A stretch of DNA of 64,000 nucleotides from Malaya genurostris (GCF_030247185.1 NC_080572.1:156987080-157051079), one strand, 5' to 3'; positions 1-13,474 are shown, counted from the first letter of the stretch. Translations and numbers: made by a program. The notes: generated from the letters alone by a model not told the origin.

Positions 1-763
1 CGAACAAACGAGGAAGTCATATTCTTCAAGTGGGGGAAGCTCTTCCATTGAAGTTAAGACACTTGAAATATTACTTTGGTATTTAATCCAGTCAATATTT
101 TTTGTCAAATCATATGGAATATTAACTGAATTAGCAATGCCTTTGTTACTGCTAATTGAGATGATGATTGGTAAATGATCGCTACCGTGTAAATCAGGAT
201 ATACTTTCCAGGTGCAATCTAGTCGAATTGAAGTCGAACAAAGAGATAAATCTAATGCACTTGAACGTGCAGGAGGTCTTGGGATCCGTGTCATGCTACC
301 CATATTTAGTACCGTCATGCTAAAATTGTCGCAAGTATTATATATTAGAGATGATCTGCTATCATTGTAAACAGAACCCCACATCATTCCGTGCGAATTG
401 AAATCTCCTAAAATCAAACGTGGCGCACCGAAGCAATGCAAATATCTTTTCCTTTAATGTTTATTTGACAAGCAACAACTTCTGTACTAGAAGTAGATGG
501 AATGCTTAATTTATAAAAGGAATAACATTTCTTAATTCCTAAAAGCACTCTGCCATACGGGGAGTCTCTATAGAGACGTATAATGTTAAAGTCATTAAAA
601 TTTAAGGCTATGTTTGATGTAAGCCATGCTTCACACAAAGCAAATACATCACATTTTTGACTATGCAACAAAACTTTAAATGAATCAAGTTTTGGTATAA
701 TGCTTCGACAATTCCACTGTAGGACAGTGATTGAATCATTTGCGCGGATGATAAATTATCCAT
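1..763 (-). pseudogene. I-clade non-LTR retrotransposon ORF2, endonuclease part (5' portion, runs off window)
   Basis: This is the start of ORF2 of a non-LTR retrotransposon, encoding the APE-type endonuclease that nicks target DNA. Reading leftward from 763, I see the N-terminal block VLQWNCRSIIPKL, then CDVFALCEAWL, then (after a frameshift near 415) SSLIYNTCDNFSMTVLN, SSALDLSLCST and GSDHLPIIIS. These match, block for block, the ORF2 of the longer copy at 23.7-25.4 kb. The putative ATG (761-763) overlaps the ORF1 stop (756-758). A one-base loss just after the start and another frameshift near 415 make it non-functional. The RT part would lie left of base 1. The clade is assigned by similarity to the longer copy, which has endonuclease, RT and RNase H. 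Confidence 0.85.
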
Positions 764-1702
764 CGAATGATACACCTAAAAGAGCTGGCCATTGAGCTGA
801 TAACTGTTTCAAAAAAGTTCTAGCTATTGTAAGGAATGCCGTTATGATGGTCTTTAGAGGTTCAGAAATTTTGAATGCTGCGAAAATCCATTCTACAATT
901 TCCGAAAACTTCAGTAATCCTGTTGGTGGATGTGAAACGGAGCCCACTGGATTATTGTCTTTTCTTGTGCTAGTTCCTGGATTGGTTTGTGAATTTGACA
1001 AACCAGGAGGCACCAGTTTTTGGTTTTAAATTTGGCTTTTTAGCTTTAACACGGGGATCTTTTTTTGAAGGTGTAATTTTAGTTGTCTTTTTTGGTATTT
1101 TGTGGTTTGTTAATCTCCTCTTAACAGACCCTTGAGGAGTGACAACCGATGTATCTTCACTATTTCCGTCAGAGTCAGATTCCTCTGGCTCCGCAAGATT
1201 TGAAAAACCATTTTCGGTTTCCAAAGGGGAGACATCTATAACCGTTTTCAGCATTTCTGCATGTGTGCGCTTAGACAACAACGCTAGGCAACGCAGATCC
1301 GCATATGTTACTCGAAACGAATCTGAGGGACGACAAGACTTAATACCATCGACAATAGATGCTGAGTTCAATTGCTTGCACTCGAGTATCTTAACTCCCT
1401 CAAGCAAGGAGTTTTTAAAACGACCAACTCCATTTTTAAGTAAATCATTGGCTGTCAGACTTGCTTTAGTCATAACACCGTCAATTTCCACCTCCTTCGA
1501 TGGAATGTAAACTCTATATTCAACAGCAAATAATAACAGGTTACAATATCGTTTGCCTGTTTCAAGTCGTTAACAACAACTAGAATTTTATCTCTATTAA
1601 TTTTACAGATTTCTTTACCTTCAGAGAAATGTTATGTCAAATCCTTTATAATTTGCATCAAATTTAAAATCTTTTCTCTTTTTCGTAGATAGACTATCCA
1701 TG
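756..1702 (-). pseudogene. I-clade non-LTR retrotransposon ORF1 (gag-like), zinc knuckles deleted
   Basis: This is the ORF1 nucleic-acid-binding protein of the same element. A probable start lies near 1702 (MDSLSTKKRK). The open block 970-1491 begins MEIDGVMTKASLTANDLLK, matching EIDGVITDPSLTCEDILK of the 22.4-kb copy. The C-terminal block 756-1013 (LLKFSEIVEWIFAAFKISEP ... SFDG, stop) matches LVKFSDIVDFIFSVFNISDP of that copy. Frameshifts occur near 1500 and 1000. The three CCHC knuckles present in the other copy are absent: the sequence passes from SFRVTYADLRCLALL directly to SKRTHAEMLK. The region 1703-1860 upstream is AT-rich and could be 5' UTR. Confidence 0.8.
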
Positions 1703-2239
1703 GCCCTGTGGATAACGTTTAGCCCTTGGAGTATTTAAGCTCTTACTAGTATCCGGAATCATTAACATTAATTGTTTTTTTTTGTAAATTAATAATATCA
1801 AAATGAAAACTGATTTTAGTAAAATTTCAGTTATAAGAAAAAAATTAAATTAAATCTACCTTGTTGCTGTTGTCTCTGTTCCTCTATCGTAAAGAACGAC
1901 GGGAAACTCATCCAACGATTTCCAATTCTGGCACCTGGTAGACCAGCACTGGGTTGCTTTAGCACCTCTGTGCCTTTGCACCCCTTCGTCTTCGCACCTT
2001 TATGCGATGGCACCTCTGTGACTCGTCACTTCTATGCGCTCGCACCTCTGTGTCTCTACACCTCTGTGCGTATGAACGGGATGGCCTTTGTTGCTAGCTT
2101 TCCAGTCGGGAAACGCCCCGAATATTGCCTTTGTTATGAGCAGATTAGTTACCTGAAGCTTAGAATTGTCTCGGTAGCAGCCGTTAACTCACGAGCCAGT
2201 ACAATCGAAACACAACCTCTTCGCTTGAATGGTTTTTAC
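1703..2239. other. Non-coding; short CACCTCTGTG-type repeats
   Basis: No gene seen. Between about 1950 and 2075 the decamer CACCTCTGTG and close variants (GCACCTTTATGCG, ACACCTCTGTGCG) recur at irregular spacing, giving a small degenerate minisatellite that keeps a 90-codon reading frame open by chance. Confidence 0.5.
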
Positions 2240-2450
2240 TGAATCTGTCAGAATGTTTGATGTAACTTATCCGTACTTTAGTGTAGGTGCATCGTTCCAA
2301 ATTCTAGTAGTGAAGAAGGGAAATGCTTGCACAATTCATACAATCTTTACACACTCGATCAACTAACTGATATTCGGAGGTGTGAAGGAAGCGTGCCAAT
2401 TTTATTCGTATTTACAACATCTAGTTATGTCTCTGACATTATTTTGGGAG
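2240..2450 (+). mobile_element. Repeat family A, 3'-terminal fragment
   Basis: This matches the 3' ends of the complete family A copies: TTGATGTAACTTATCCGTAC, then a block containing GATCAACTAACTGATATTCG, then TTCGTATTTACAACATCTAG and GTTATGTCTCTGACATTA, followed by TTTT. The 5' part is missing. The terminal GTATTCACGAC motif is mutated to GTATTTACAAC. Confidence 0.75.
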
Positions 2451-2641
2451 AAAAACCATGAAGTAAAAATCAACAATTTCTTTGATCATGTGCATAGAAA
2501 TTTATCTTTTGTTTGCTTAATGGTTATGTTTGCTTTTGAATTCAAGTATAATAATAACTGATAATCTTTTTGTATAAAAATATCTAACATTTATTTAAAA
2601 ATGTAAAAAACGCATATTAACGTTTCCTATACCTGCGGCGG

Positions 2642-3761
<1,120 letters not shown>

Positions 3762-6628
3762 AAAAATCTCTATAAGAGCATGTTCCTGCCAAGTGGGCCA
3801 TAAGGTTTATCGTGAAGAATCAGCATAAACTTGCGTTAAATCTCCAAATTCAAGAAAATTTCGAAACCAGTTTCACGATCAACATTAGATTTATTCGGAT
3901 GGAATGATTTCTGCTATGAATAAACTGTCATGTTGATAATATTTGTCTTGAGTATGTGTGTGTCATGTGTGCTTTGAGTGCAATGAGTGAAAATATATAA
4001 AATTTTAATTACGAGTTTGAGGCTTTTTCCAAACGTAAAAGCTCCATGCGCTTTTATTTTTATCATGAATGTATGGATAAAAATTAGAATTATAACTCAT
4101 CACCTTGAAATAAATGCGGCCTTTGCGAAAGACTCCATGATTTATGAAAAAATATTTTTTGTGATTCATCGTCATTTTGTATAAATCTATTTCGTGGCGT
4201 CAAAACTTGTACATACGTTCTGAAAAAAGTCCATCATATTTCCTGGTTTTTGCCTTCCGAAGTTTATTTGATGTCAAGAAAAGCTACGGTATAGAACATC
4301 ATAATGGCGGTCATGAAATTTTCTATGATGAAAATTACACTAAACCTAAGATACAATAAATCAGATAGCCCACAACAAATGTGTCATAAATGTACTTTAG
4401 AACCCTCAAATTTGCTCTGAGTGAAATTGTCATGCAATGAACACGCACAATCAAAATTAGATTTATGAAAGAATTGAAGTGACAATAATGTTTCTAAGAA
4501 GATGTTTGACAGTAATGTTAAGAGTATATGAATGGTTTTATTCTTGTACAAATTGTTTTATTTTTAGTCCCATTGTTAGTCTGGCTAAAGGGTTTCATAG
4601 AAGCTTTGAAAACTATGATATTACTTATCAAAAGAGACACTTATTATAGTTGTCATAAAACAGGCTGTGATTGCAAAATCAATTACAAAATTGTTATAAA
4701 TTATTATCAGAACCGTAAGGCATTCGAATTGTTACTTGGGGTGAGATGACGCCGATAAATGGCATAGCAAACTCAGGTTATATTACCAGTTAACAGTCAA
4801 ATGGACTTATTTTTCACTGAAACCAGGTAAACCCTCGCTGTGTTGAAACATCAAGTCGCCTAAGTAGGGATAGAAATCCGTTCTTTCTCGCGAAATACTA
4901 TTTTTCATCGCACTAACATGAAACGACGTGCTCACTCGTTGAATCTTTTACCGGAAGTGGAATCAATATTAGGTTTTTTATCGTCACTGCACTGCTAACC
5001 TAAGTCGGATGAACACATTCAGCAATACTGTTTGTAAACAGAGATTTTTTTGTTTATCTTTTGACAAATTTAATGAGACCATATACGGTCCATATCACCT
5101 AAACAGAGTTTTAAAACATTTGTTCACGATTGGATACGGTTTGCTTTTGAGATTTATTAAATAAAAGTGACTAGTTGCAAAGTTTAAAGCTGTTTGTTTA
5201 AGATGTGTGCTTCGATTTTTGTTTAAGCTTGTTTGTGAACAGTACCGCTGAACTGTCAAGGGTGAATGCTTATTCATTGGTGACGTCATGATAAAAAATC
5301 TAATTGAACCACAAGAGATTGAAGCTATAATTAATATTCATTAACTTTTCGTTTGAGTGTTTGAACAGAATGATTTTACAAGGATAATTTTTTTAATAAT
5401 ACCATTCAATTCTGTTATAAGTGCTTAGTTACTTATAACAGAATTAAATGGTAATATTGGAAAAATTATCCTTGTATAATTAATAAATTTTGACAAATTA
5501 AAGCTTCTGATTCTAGTACGAGAATATAACAATACCTGTTCCGCTGAACGATATTATGACATTTTATCATAAAATATAGCTTTTTGTCGAATTGTGAATA
5601 TAATAGTTTGTAGATTTTAACATGCACATTATATATTAAGTATCTCTTAACTGTTTGTGATTGATTAAACCTACATAAAATTATTCACAGCCTTTAGTTC
5701 AGACATCGCTGAACCAAAAATCATATTCTATGAGTGAACGGAAAGCTTCTCATGAATCGACAACCTAAGAGCTTACAACAATTTTTGCGATGAACGAACA
5801 TCTCTTTTAAACAGCATAAGCAGTACCAATCATAGAAACAGTTCAATCCAACCAAGAATAAAATTTATCCTCGTGTGTGAGAGTATTTTTCGGAGAAAGA
5901 GAAAGAAAAAAAGAGGGCAGAGAGTTACAGCACCATCATCTTGAATTTTGTTGTGTATGTTTTGAAAATCACAGCAGACTCAATTGGATAGTATTTAACT
6001 AATGGGTATGTATATACTGAAAAATGAATGGCGCGAATGGAAGTTTGTTGCTAAATTCATTTCCAAAAACTCATTTATAAGACAAAACTTTATCTCTGAA
6101 AACAGTAAAACTGTTCCCGCCGAACTTCTGAGAAAAACTGACAGGAATATCACATATTTCGTAGTTTTCATCCAACATAATGTTTGGGCGGGTCACTTAA
6201 TACAGTCGAATCCAATCTTTGCTGTTACATCTATTGACATGCAATATTCAGGTTCATTTGTCTACACTACCGTGAAATTGATTCACTATTTAAAACTAGA
6301 ATAGTAAATCTACATAAATTTATTAAACTACTATCTCGTTATTCAAAGTTATGTACATGTGGGATACAAAATGGTTAATCAACTAACACCTTACTCTGAA
6401 GAACCCTATTAGCTCAGAATTTCGAGCACTGCTTTACTGCGAACTAGTTTCAAGACACACAGAAAACATTGTGATCCTTTTCGTTATTCTAAAGCATCCT
6501 TCCAGCCACCGATGAGAAAAACTTGCTACTGGATACATGAGGAACCAACGAGAGAGAATTTACTGTACGAGAGAGAATTTACTGTCCCGGTGACACAGTG
6601 AGATATATGACAGATGAATTTCATTAAA
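3762..6628. other. No gene recognised (AT-rich, non-coding)
   Basis: Only short random reading frames (60-100 codons) without recognisable motifs. The one structured item is the hairpin at 5378-5475. Confidence 0.6.
5378..5475. repeat. Hairpin-forming inverted repeat, arms about 45 bp
   Basis: ACAAGGATAATTTTTTTAAT ... CTGTTATAAGT is followed after about 8 bp by ACTTATAACAGAATT ... AAAATTATCCTTGT. A few mismatches. It could be a tiny foldback element or an miRNA-like hairpin; no other evidence. Confidence 0.75.
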
Positions 6629-6690
6629 AAACCTTTTTCAATCCATTTAGTGGTGTAATGATTCCTTTCTCATATTACTCATATTTTCAA
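6629..6690 (+). mobile_element. Repeat family B, short end fragment
   Basis: AACCTTTTTCAATCCATTTA followed by GTGGTGTAATGATTCCTTTC resembles the family B end at 46.17 kb (AATCCACCTAGTGGTGTGAT, AATGCCTTTCTC). Only this end is present. Confidence 0.5.
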
Positions 6691-6900
6691 AAAATTAACT
6701 TCAAGATTCAGTCAAGAATGTTATTTACAATCTAGAATAATATAAAAAACTATCGTTGGATATGAATTAACATAAACTGTTCAATTTGTTAAAAGTTATG
6801 TCAAGTTAATAGGAATTTTTCTTTGCACACTTTACCTTATAGTTCTGGAACCGGAAGTCGAACCTGGATGAAATTAAACAGCAACCTATGAGACTATATA

Positions 6901-7968
6901 CACGGAAAAGCCAGCGATCGCAAAACAACTAAAAAATATTAGTTGTTTTTCTGATTTTGGTTGGTTAAAATTTGGTACAACTAATCGACTATTGTTTTAA
7001 CTAATCTGTCATTTTTTATTTATCGTGCTGGCAGCTTAGCAACGACACCACCACAAACAAGTAATGAAACGTTTCAGTTGAGCAATGCCAAACACCGTGA
7101 ACAATGAAACGTTTCAATGAGATGTCACTCGAGCAAAGACACAATCCCAGCAAAGTTACTTGTATGCATGAAAACAACAAAAATGTCTCAGTTGTTTCAA
7201 CCAATTATTCAGTTATTTGAACTTAAGATGCCAACTGAAATAGATATTTTTTACTGTTAGCCTCTTCGGGGGCAGCTAATCGTTCACTGGTTGAACAACG
7301 AAATTTTACCTAATTAACTGCTTATATCTTTATCACTAAACTCACAAAGGATATAGAAATGAATCAAAAGATTACAATTCTCAAAAGAGAACTCACCAGA
7401 AAAATGGTCACAGGGAATTAGGAAATTTTTCCTTCACTTGCAGAATGGCTCGCTGGTAAACCTAATGCTACAGATACACTTTCAATAAAACACAAATAGT
7501 ACCACTTCACTTTAGCAGCAAATTTTTAAACGTTAAGTGGTTTTAATAACATTGACATGAACTGTCCTAGAATACATTACTCTCAGATGAAATTAAAACA
7601 TTTATACTGTAAGAATATCTATTTAATACATGAAAAACTTGTTTTACAATTAACTGTTATATTCTTCCGCATACTTTCACTTACATAAAACGACCACTAC
7701 GTAACTAACATAAATGACGTTTATTTACCATTGAAAATTTTCAACATGAAACGCTTCTGATGAAATGAAGAGATTTTTTGTTCTGCGTTTTGCTGTCTTC
7801 GTGCTCCGCCAAGTGACAGCATTTGATTACAACAATTTCGGTTACCTGAATGGTTATGACAAAATCAACAGATATGTTAGTTAAATCAACAACATTTTAG
7901 TTGAAACAACCAGGGCGTGAAACAACAATTGTAATATTGTAATTTTGTGATCTGCGGGTTCTCCGTGT
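6901..7968. mobile_element. Non-autonomous TIR element with TA duplication
   Basis: Imperfect terminal inverted repeats of about 26 bp: CACGGAAAAGCCAGCGATCG at the left and, reverse-complemented, CACGGAGAACCCGCAGATCA at the right. TA lies immediately outside both ends (6899-6900 and 7969-7970). Internally, AACAACTAA/TTAGTTG motifs recur near both ends. There is no transposase reading frame. The right end abuts copia coding sequence. TA duplication fits Tc1/mariner-like elements, but the TIR sequence is not one I can name. Confidence 0.65.
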
Positions 7969-7970
7969 AC

Positions 7971-8655
7971 CTTCCTTTGCTGCTCCACAAAGCGATATCA
8001 GTTCAGCGTCTGTCGAGGATAGTGATACCATTATCTGTTTCTTTGTTGACCAATATACTGTAGTTTCATATACGTTGAACATAGATCCAGATATTGATCG
8101 TAGTTCATCATCGTTGTTTGCGAAGTCTGCATCCGCGTATCCTTCGAGCGGAATGGCATTTATCTGCTTGGTATATATTAACTGGAGGCCTTGTAGATAC
8201 CTTAGACTGCGCTTGAGTCCAACCCAATGAATGACCTGAGGTGAACTCTGAAATTCAGCAAAATAATTAACAGCATAACAAATGTCTGGTCTTGACATCA
8301 AAGCCAGATATTGCAGACAACAAAAAATAGAGCTTTGTATAGCTCGTTGGTCAATTATCCGTCGTTTTTTAACCATTTAACATGTGTATCAATTGGTGTG
8401 CTGATAAGTTTGCAATCTTGCATTTTTGGATTTTCTCAACGTATGATTCTTGAGATATGTTCAAGCAATGTTCATAAAATTTGATATCTAGGCCTAGGAA
8501 ATTTCTCACTTCGCCTAAATATTTCATTTTGAAATTGTTGAAAAATTCATTTTGAATCCAATTTATATCTCTCATGTCCCTTCCTGAAATCAAAATATCG
8601 TCTACGTACCTTATGATAAAAAAAGAACCGGAATTTTCATTTTAAAATTCCCGCG
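7971..8655 (-). pseudogene. Ty1/copia pol remnant: end of RT and start of RNase H
   Basis: Reading leftward: RYVDDILISGRDMRDI (the RT YVDD catalytic box, about 8605-8620), FKMKYLGEVRNFLGLDI, then after a frameshift near 8372 the connection block RPDICYAVNYFAEF and RNase H motifs YADADFANNDDELRSISG and SLSSTDAELISLCGAAKEG. The reading ends at the TIR element at 7968. Everything upstream of RT motif C and downstream of the RNase H middle is missing. It is a different copia lineage from the two larger elements in this window. Confidence 0.85.
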
Positions 8656-8689
8656 CTTGTCCAATCGGTAAATTTTTATTCTCTCAACG

Positions 8690-10921
8690 CTTTTAATACT
8701 TACTTACTCTTACTCTTTCAGTCGTAGACCACGCGGGTCTCTGCTGTATACAGGAGGCGTCTCCATTCAACTCGGTTCATGGCTGTTCGCCGCCAGCCTC
8801 GGTAGCTGCGAAGGGTCCGCAGGTCGTCCTCAATTTGATCGATCCATCTTGCCCGCTGCGCGCCTCTTCTTCTTATACCGGTCGGATCATTATCGAGAAT
8901 CATTTTAACCGGGTTGTTCTCCGACATTCTAACAACATGCCCGGCCCATCGTAACCGCCCGACCTTGGCCGTTTGGACGAGGGCTGGTCCTCCCAGCAAC
9001 TGGTGCAGTTCATGGTTCATTCGCCTTCTACACGTACCGTCTTCCATCCGCACTCCGCCGAAGATGGTTCGCAACACCTTCCGTTCAAAAACACCTAGTG
9101 CGCGTTGATCCTCCGCAAGCATTGTCCAGGACTCGTGCCCGTAGAGGATAACCGGTCTAATCAGCGTTTTGTAGATAGTTAACTTAGTACGACGGTAAAT
9201 TTTGCTCAATCGAAGCGTCCTGCGTAGTCCAAAGTAAGCACGATTTCCTGACAGTATGCATCTCTGAATTGCTCTGCTGGTGTCATTATCGGCAGTCACC
9301 AGTGAGCCCAAGTACACGAACTCGTCGACCATTTCGATTTCATCACCATCAATCAGAACTCATAATGAGTGACTGACGTTATCGTCTCTCGAGCCCCTGC
9401 CTTTCATGTACTTTGTCTTTGACACATTGATGTGTCTTCTCTTGATCTTCTCAAAGTTGCGTGCTATAATATCAATATCATCAGCGAAACCAAGTAGCTG
9501 GACGGACTTTCTGAAAATCGTGCCACTCGTGTCTATCCTCGCTCTTCTTATCACACCCTCCAAAGCAATGTTGAATAGCAGACACGAAAGGCCATCACCT
9601 TGCCGTAGCCCTCTGCGAGTTTCGAAGGGACTCGAGTTTATCCCCGATACTCGAACAACGCACATCACTCGATCCATCGTAGCCTTGACCAATCGTATCA
9701 GTTTGTCCGGGAATCCGTAGTCGTGCATGTTTTTTCATAGCTGTTCTCGATCAATTGTGTCGTAGACTGATTTGAAATCGATGAATAAGTGATGTGTGGG
9801 CACATTGTATTCGCGGCACTTTTGCAACACCTGGCGGATGGCGAACACTTGGTCCGTGGTAGCGCGTTCGCCCATTAATCCTGCCTGATATTGTCCCACG
9901 AATTCGTTTGCAATCGGTTAAAGTCGACGGCATAAGATTTGGGAGAGTACTTTGTAGGCGACATTCAGCAGAGTTATCGCGCCGTAATTGCAGCAATCCA
10001 GCTTATCGCCCTTTTTGTAGATGGGACACACGATTCCTTTCATCCATTCCTCCGGTAAAATCTCGTCCTCCCAGATCTTGGTAACGACACAGTGCTTTTA
10101 CTAGTGCATTACCACCGTGTTTTAGTAGCTCGCTTGGTAGTTGGTCAACGCAAGCGGCCTTATTATTTTTCAACCGGCTTACCAACTCCTCCATTTCTTG
10201 GAGGTCTGGGACCGGCAGTCTATCGTCCTCCGCACGCGTTCCCAAGTTCGCTACCGCGCCGCCACTTTCGTATTCCGCCACATCGCCATTGAAGTGCTCG
10301 TCGAAATACTGCCGCCACCTCTCGATCACCGATCACAGTCGTTCGTGAGAAGATCCCCGTTGGTGTTCTTGCACATATCGGCCTGTGGCACATGGCCTCT
10401 GCGCGAACGGTTCACCTTCTCGTAGAACTTCCTTGTGTCATCAGCACGGAACAGCTGTTCCATCGCTTAGCGATCTCGGTCTTCCTGTTGGCGCTTTTTT
10501 CTACGGGATAGCGAGTTTAATCTGTTCCGCGCCTGTCTGTATCGCTCCTCGTTTGCTCTCGTCCGGTGTTGCAGCTTGCTCGCCCAAGCTGCATTCTTCT
10601 CGGCCACTAACTGTTCACATTCGTCGTCGAACCAGTCGTTCCTTACGTTCGGAGCCGCCGTACCTAGTGTTGCTGATGCAGTGCTACCTATGGCAGAACG
10701 GATGTCTCTCCAGCCATCTTCAAGAGTAGCTGCACCAAGCTGCTCTTCCGTTGGTAGTACCACTGCCACCTGCTGCGCGTAATCTTGGGAATCCGGCTCC
10801 AGCATCCCGGAGCCGCGCGATGTTAAACCGCGACGTTCGATTTCGACGTTGGGTAGCCACCGTCGAAAGTTTTGAGCGCATGCATACAGCAACCAAGTAG
10901 TGGTCCGAATCTATATTCGCA
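8690..10921 (-). pseudogene. RTE-like non-LTR retrotransposon, 5'-truncated, RT and C-terminal domain
   Basis: One continuous but frameshifted coding region. From the right: the last residues of the endonuclease (IDSDHYLVAVCMRSKLS at 10921), a linker (10467-10892), the RT N-terminus (10003-10329: KNNKAACVDQLPSELLKHGG), then RT with HLFIDFKSVYDTI (motif A region, about 9760), LRQGDGLSCLLFNIALE, and the FADDIDI catalytic box near 9480. The C-terminal thumb region is 8718-9332 (VYLGSLVTADND, RWAGHVVRMSENNPVK). There are at least four frameshifts or stops. A TAAGTAAGTA-type tail at about 8695-8712 (minus-strand 3' end) fits RTE 3' tails. The endonuclease is lost by 5' truncation. The RTE assignment rests on remembered family resemblance. 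Confidence 0.82.
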
Positions 10922-12439
10922 CTGCGGTATACTTAAATCCATTTGCAACACAAAATTTGATGCACGCACGTTGTTCTAAATTTTCATCCATTTTAAAAAT
11001 GGCCACATGAAAATTTGTCAACTTATTTGTATAGACGCCAAACAAAAACTAATCGTACGACATGCGTCAAAATTTGACAGAATGTGTATAAAAGTGCTGC
11101 CAACGTTGAGAGAATAAAAGTTTACCGATCATAAGGTACAAGATAATGTATAGACATCTATTTTTGCAAACGTATAGGCATGTACGATGAATCGTCTTTT
11201 TCGGTGGTATATTTTCTTGTTCATCTTTACTGCACATAGTAACGGATTTTTTTTATTGATCTATTGTCTTTTGCTGAGTTTTTTTCGAGTTAGAAATATT
11301 ACCATGGTGATTTATATGTTGTTCATAACAATATTTGTTTGTATAAATGAAGCTAAGACTTAGTAGAAGAATGACGACTGAGCTGAATATTCATAGTCTA
11401 CTTACAGTACGGTACAGTTTACTTGATCCAATTTGGTTTATTTCAGACGAGTAGAGAGTAATATACCAACATGGATTTCGAGGCAATGCATTGTTCGGTG
11501 ACTAAAATTACACAACCCATTTGAAGAACTTACTCCAGATTACTAATGAACTATAAAATCGAACCGGTATCATGCACAGCATCAATTCCTAGTTGTACCA
11601 TGTCAAGACTTTGTTCACACATTTTGTGACGAAGATATCTCAAAAGTGATGCTTAACAGTACATACTTTCTGAATCACCAATATTTCTTCTCAGTCATGC
11701 CACTATCAAATCAACTTCATATTCGGCACAGAATTTAAGTGTGGATCTCCGGTACCAAACATCACATTCAGTACAATAAAATTTAAGTTGTGTCCAAACC
11801 GAGTCGAATATTTAAAAGTAATTCTCAAATCTTAAATAAATAATGTTCAATATGTCTAAACTGTTCGTAAAAAAGTAACATTCATAATCTAATATAGGGC
11901 ACTTTCCTCAAATGCTATTAGGAACTTAAAATTATGACAGTTTCACTAATGTGAAACCTATATTAATTTACTCTCAGCATTATGTGTTTACATAGTTTGA
12001 TTTGTTATCGAACTGTAACTACTGTATTTTAGAATTCATTTCAACGATCTTAAAAGAGAATAAATGTATCGGATTTCCCAAATTTTCAAACATAATAATA
12101 TATCATAACCCAATCTGATTCACACTATTGCTCTGTAGGTCCTTGCTCATGATCACAGTTCCGGGTTCACGTTTTCTAGTAACTATCAAACCCAATTCTC
12201 CAATGAAACAATGAAAAATTAGAAATCACATGTGCTTCGACGTTCTTTTCAACGTTTAGATATACTTTTGAACAGAATGATTGTTCAATTTGAGAAACGG
12301 AAAGGCTATTTATATCTAATTCGGGTATGGAAACGACAGCGTTTATTATTAATTAGCTGATGCTTCCTACACGCTTACAGGCAAGTGTAGAACCTTCTTT
12401 GGATGCACCAATTTGGAGTTCCGGAGTGTTTCAGAGACG
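10922..12439. other. No gene recognised
   Basis: AT-rich sequence with no reading frame above 60 codons that I can interpret and no terminal repeats found by eye. Confidence 0.55.
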
Positions 12440-12516
12440 GTTGAATAACTCGATTGCCCTCGGCATCTTATAGCTTAACGCAATGTGCCTTAAAATATGT
12501 TATTAAATAAAAAAAA
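12440..12516 (+). mobile_element. 3' stub of an I-clade element with poly(A)
   Basis: CTCGGCATCTTATAGCTTAA followed by CGCAATGTGCC and AATAAAAAAAAAAA closely matches the 3' UTR end of the 6.7-kb I-clade element near 28650-28710 (TTGGCATCTTAGAGCTTAAG, CAGTGTGCC, GAATAAAAAAAATG). The poly(A) abuts the protease region of the copia remnant, so this looks like a dead-on-arrival 5'-truncated insertion. The left boundary is uncertain. Confidence 0.7.
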
Positions 12517-13425
12517 AAACTCGATGTCGTGTGGCACCGGAGTCCATGATGATCGGAAACGGTACTATCATGCAACCCAGATCCATATTGCGAACACGTT
12601 CATCCCGGGTAGAATCGTCCTTCATGCTTGCCGAAAGCAACGGCACCTTCACCATAAATGAGCCTTCTTGCCTTGCAACCAGCGCAATGACGTTATTGGC
12701 TCTAGGGGGACCATCGAAACCAGTACGTTGTGCATTGCTGTTAGTATTACTGTTAAGATTAACTATCGCCATCTGTCGCTCGAGATTTTGTTTCTCCGCA
12801 GTAGGAAACAGTTCCTCCGCATATGCCCCGCATTCGAAGCATACTGTCGGTCTTTGCATCTTCTTCTTGTAGCTCAAATGGGTACCCAACATGGCTACCG
12901 GTTGGTTCACAGCTCGACTGGTTGACTGAACGGATGACTCTTCTGCGTCCAAAAATATTCGTTGTATCTGCTCCTTGGACATTTTATACAGGTCGTCCTT
13001 ACGGATCACAGACAGTGCGCCTAAAACGTGCTTATATGAATCTGGAATGGCAACGAGCAAAGAATTTATAACTTCTGTATGCGGTATAGCCTCTTCCATA
13101 CTGTCAAATCGTCTAATTATCTCTTGGTGAACCATGAAAAGTTCTTTCAGCAACCCAAATCTTTCTGTGCGAAGAGTATATAGCCGTGCACGCAGTCCTA
13201 GCATGGCTGTGTAACCTTGGCATTTATACAACTCGATCAGTCGGTTCATAATTTCCTTTGCATAAGTACATTGGAGGACATGCATAAGTGCATTGGAGGA
13301 CATGCATCGTCGTCCAATGCCATCCAAAATTCATTTACTACAGCATCGTCTTCTTTCAAACGCCTCTCAATTTTGCCCTTTTGAACGACTTCCTGTTCCG
13401 GAGTCTCGTTCTAAGTTGGCAGAAA
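12517..13425 (-). pseudogene. Ty1/copia gag remnant with start of protease
   Basis: Gag capsid-like region read leftward from about 13425 (KEDDAVVNEFWMALD, then SSNALMHVLQCTYAKEIMNR, MEEAIPHTEVINSLLVAIPD). A half-destroyed zinc knuckle follows (VCFECGAYAEELFPTAEKQN; later C and H lost), then the protease active site PIIMDSGATRH, where the sequence is cut by the poly(A) of the I-element stub. A 21-bp duplication (GCATTGGAGGACATGCATAA type) sits at about 13265-13305. Frameshifted and truncated at both ends. Confidence 0.8.
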
Positions 13426-13445
13426 AAAACCTTCCTCTGGGATGG

Positions 13446-13474
13446 TGTGTGTGTGTGTGTGGGGGGGGGGGGGG
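13446..13474 (+). repeat. (TG)n-(G)n low-complexity tract
   Basis: About seven TG units followed by a run of 14-15 G. Confidence 0.95.

Noticed and set aside
1139..1510. 123-codon plus-strand frame
   Set aside because: Antisense shadow of I-clade ORF1.
6002..6304. 100-codon frame as a host gene
   Set aside because: No motif, no plausible upstream signals, AT-rich surroundings; could be chance.
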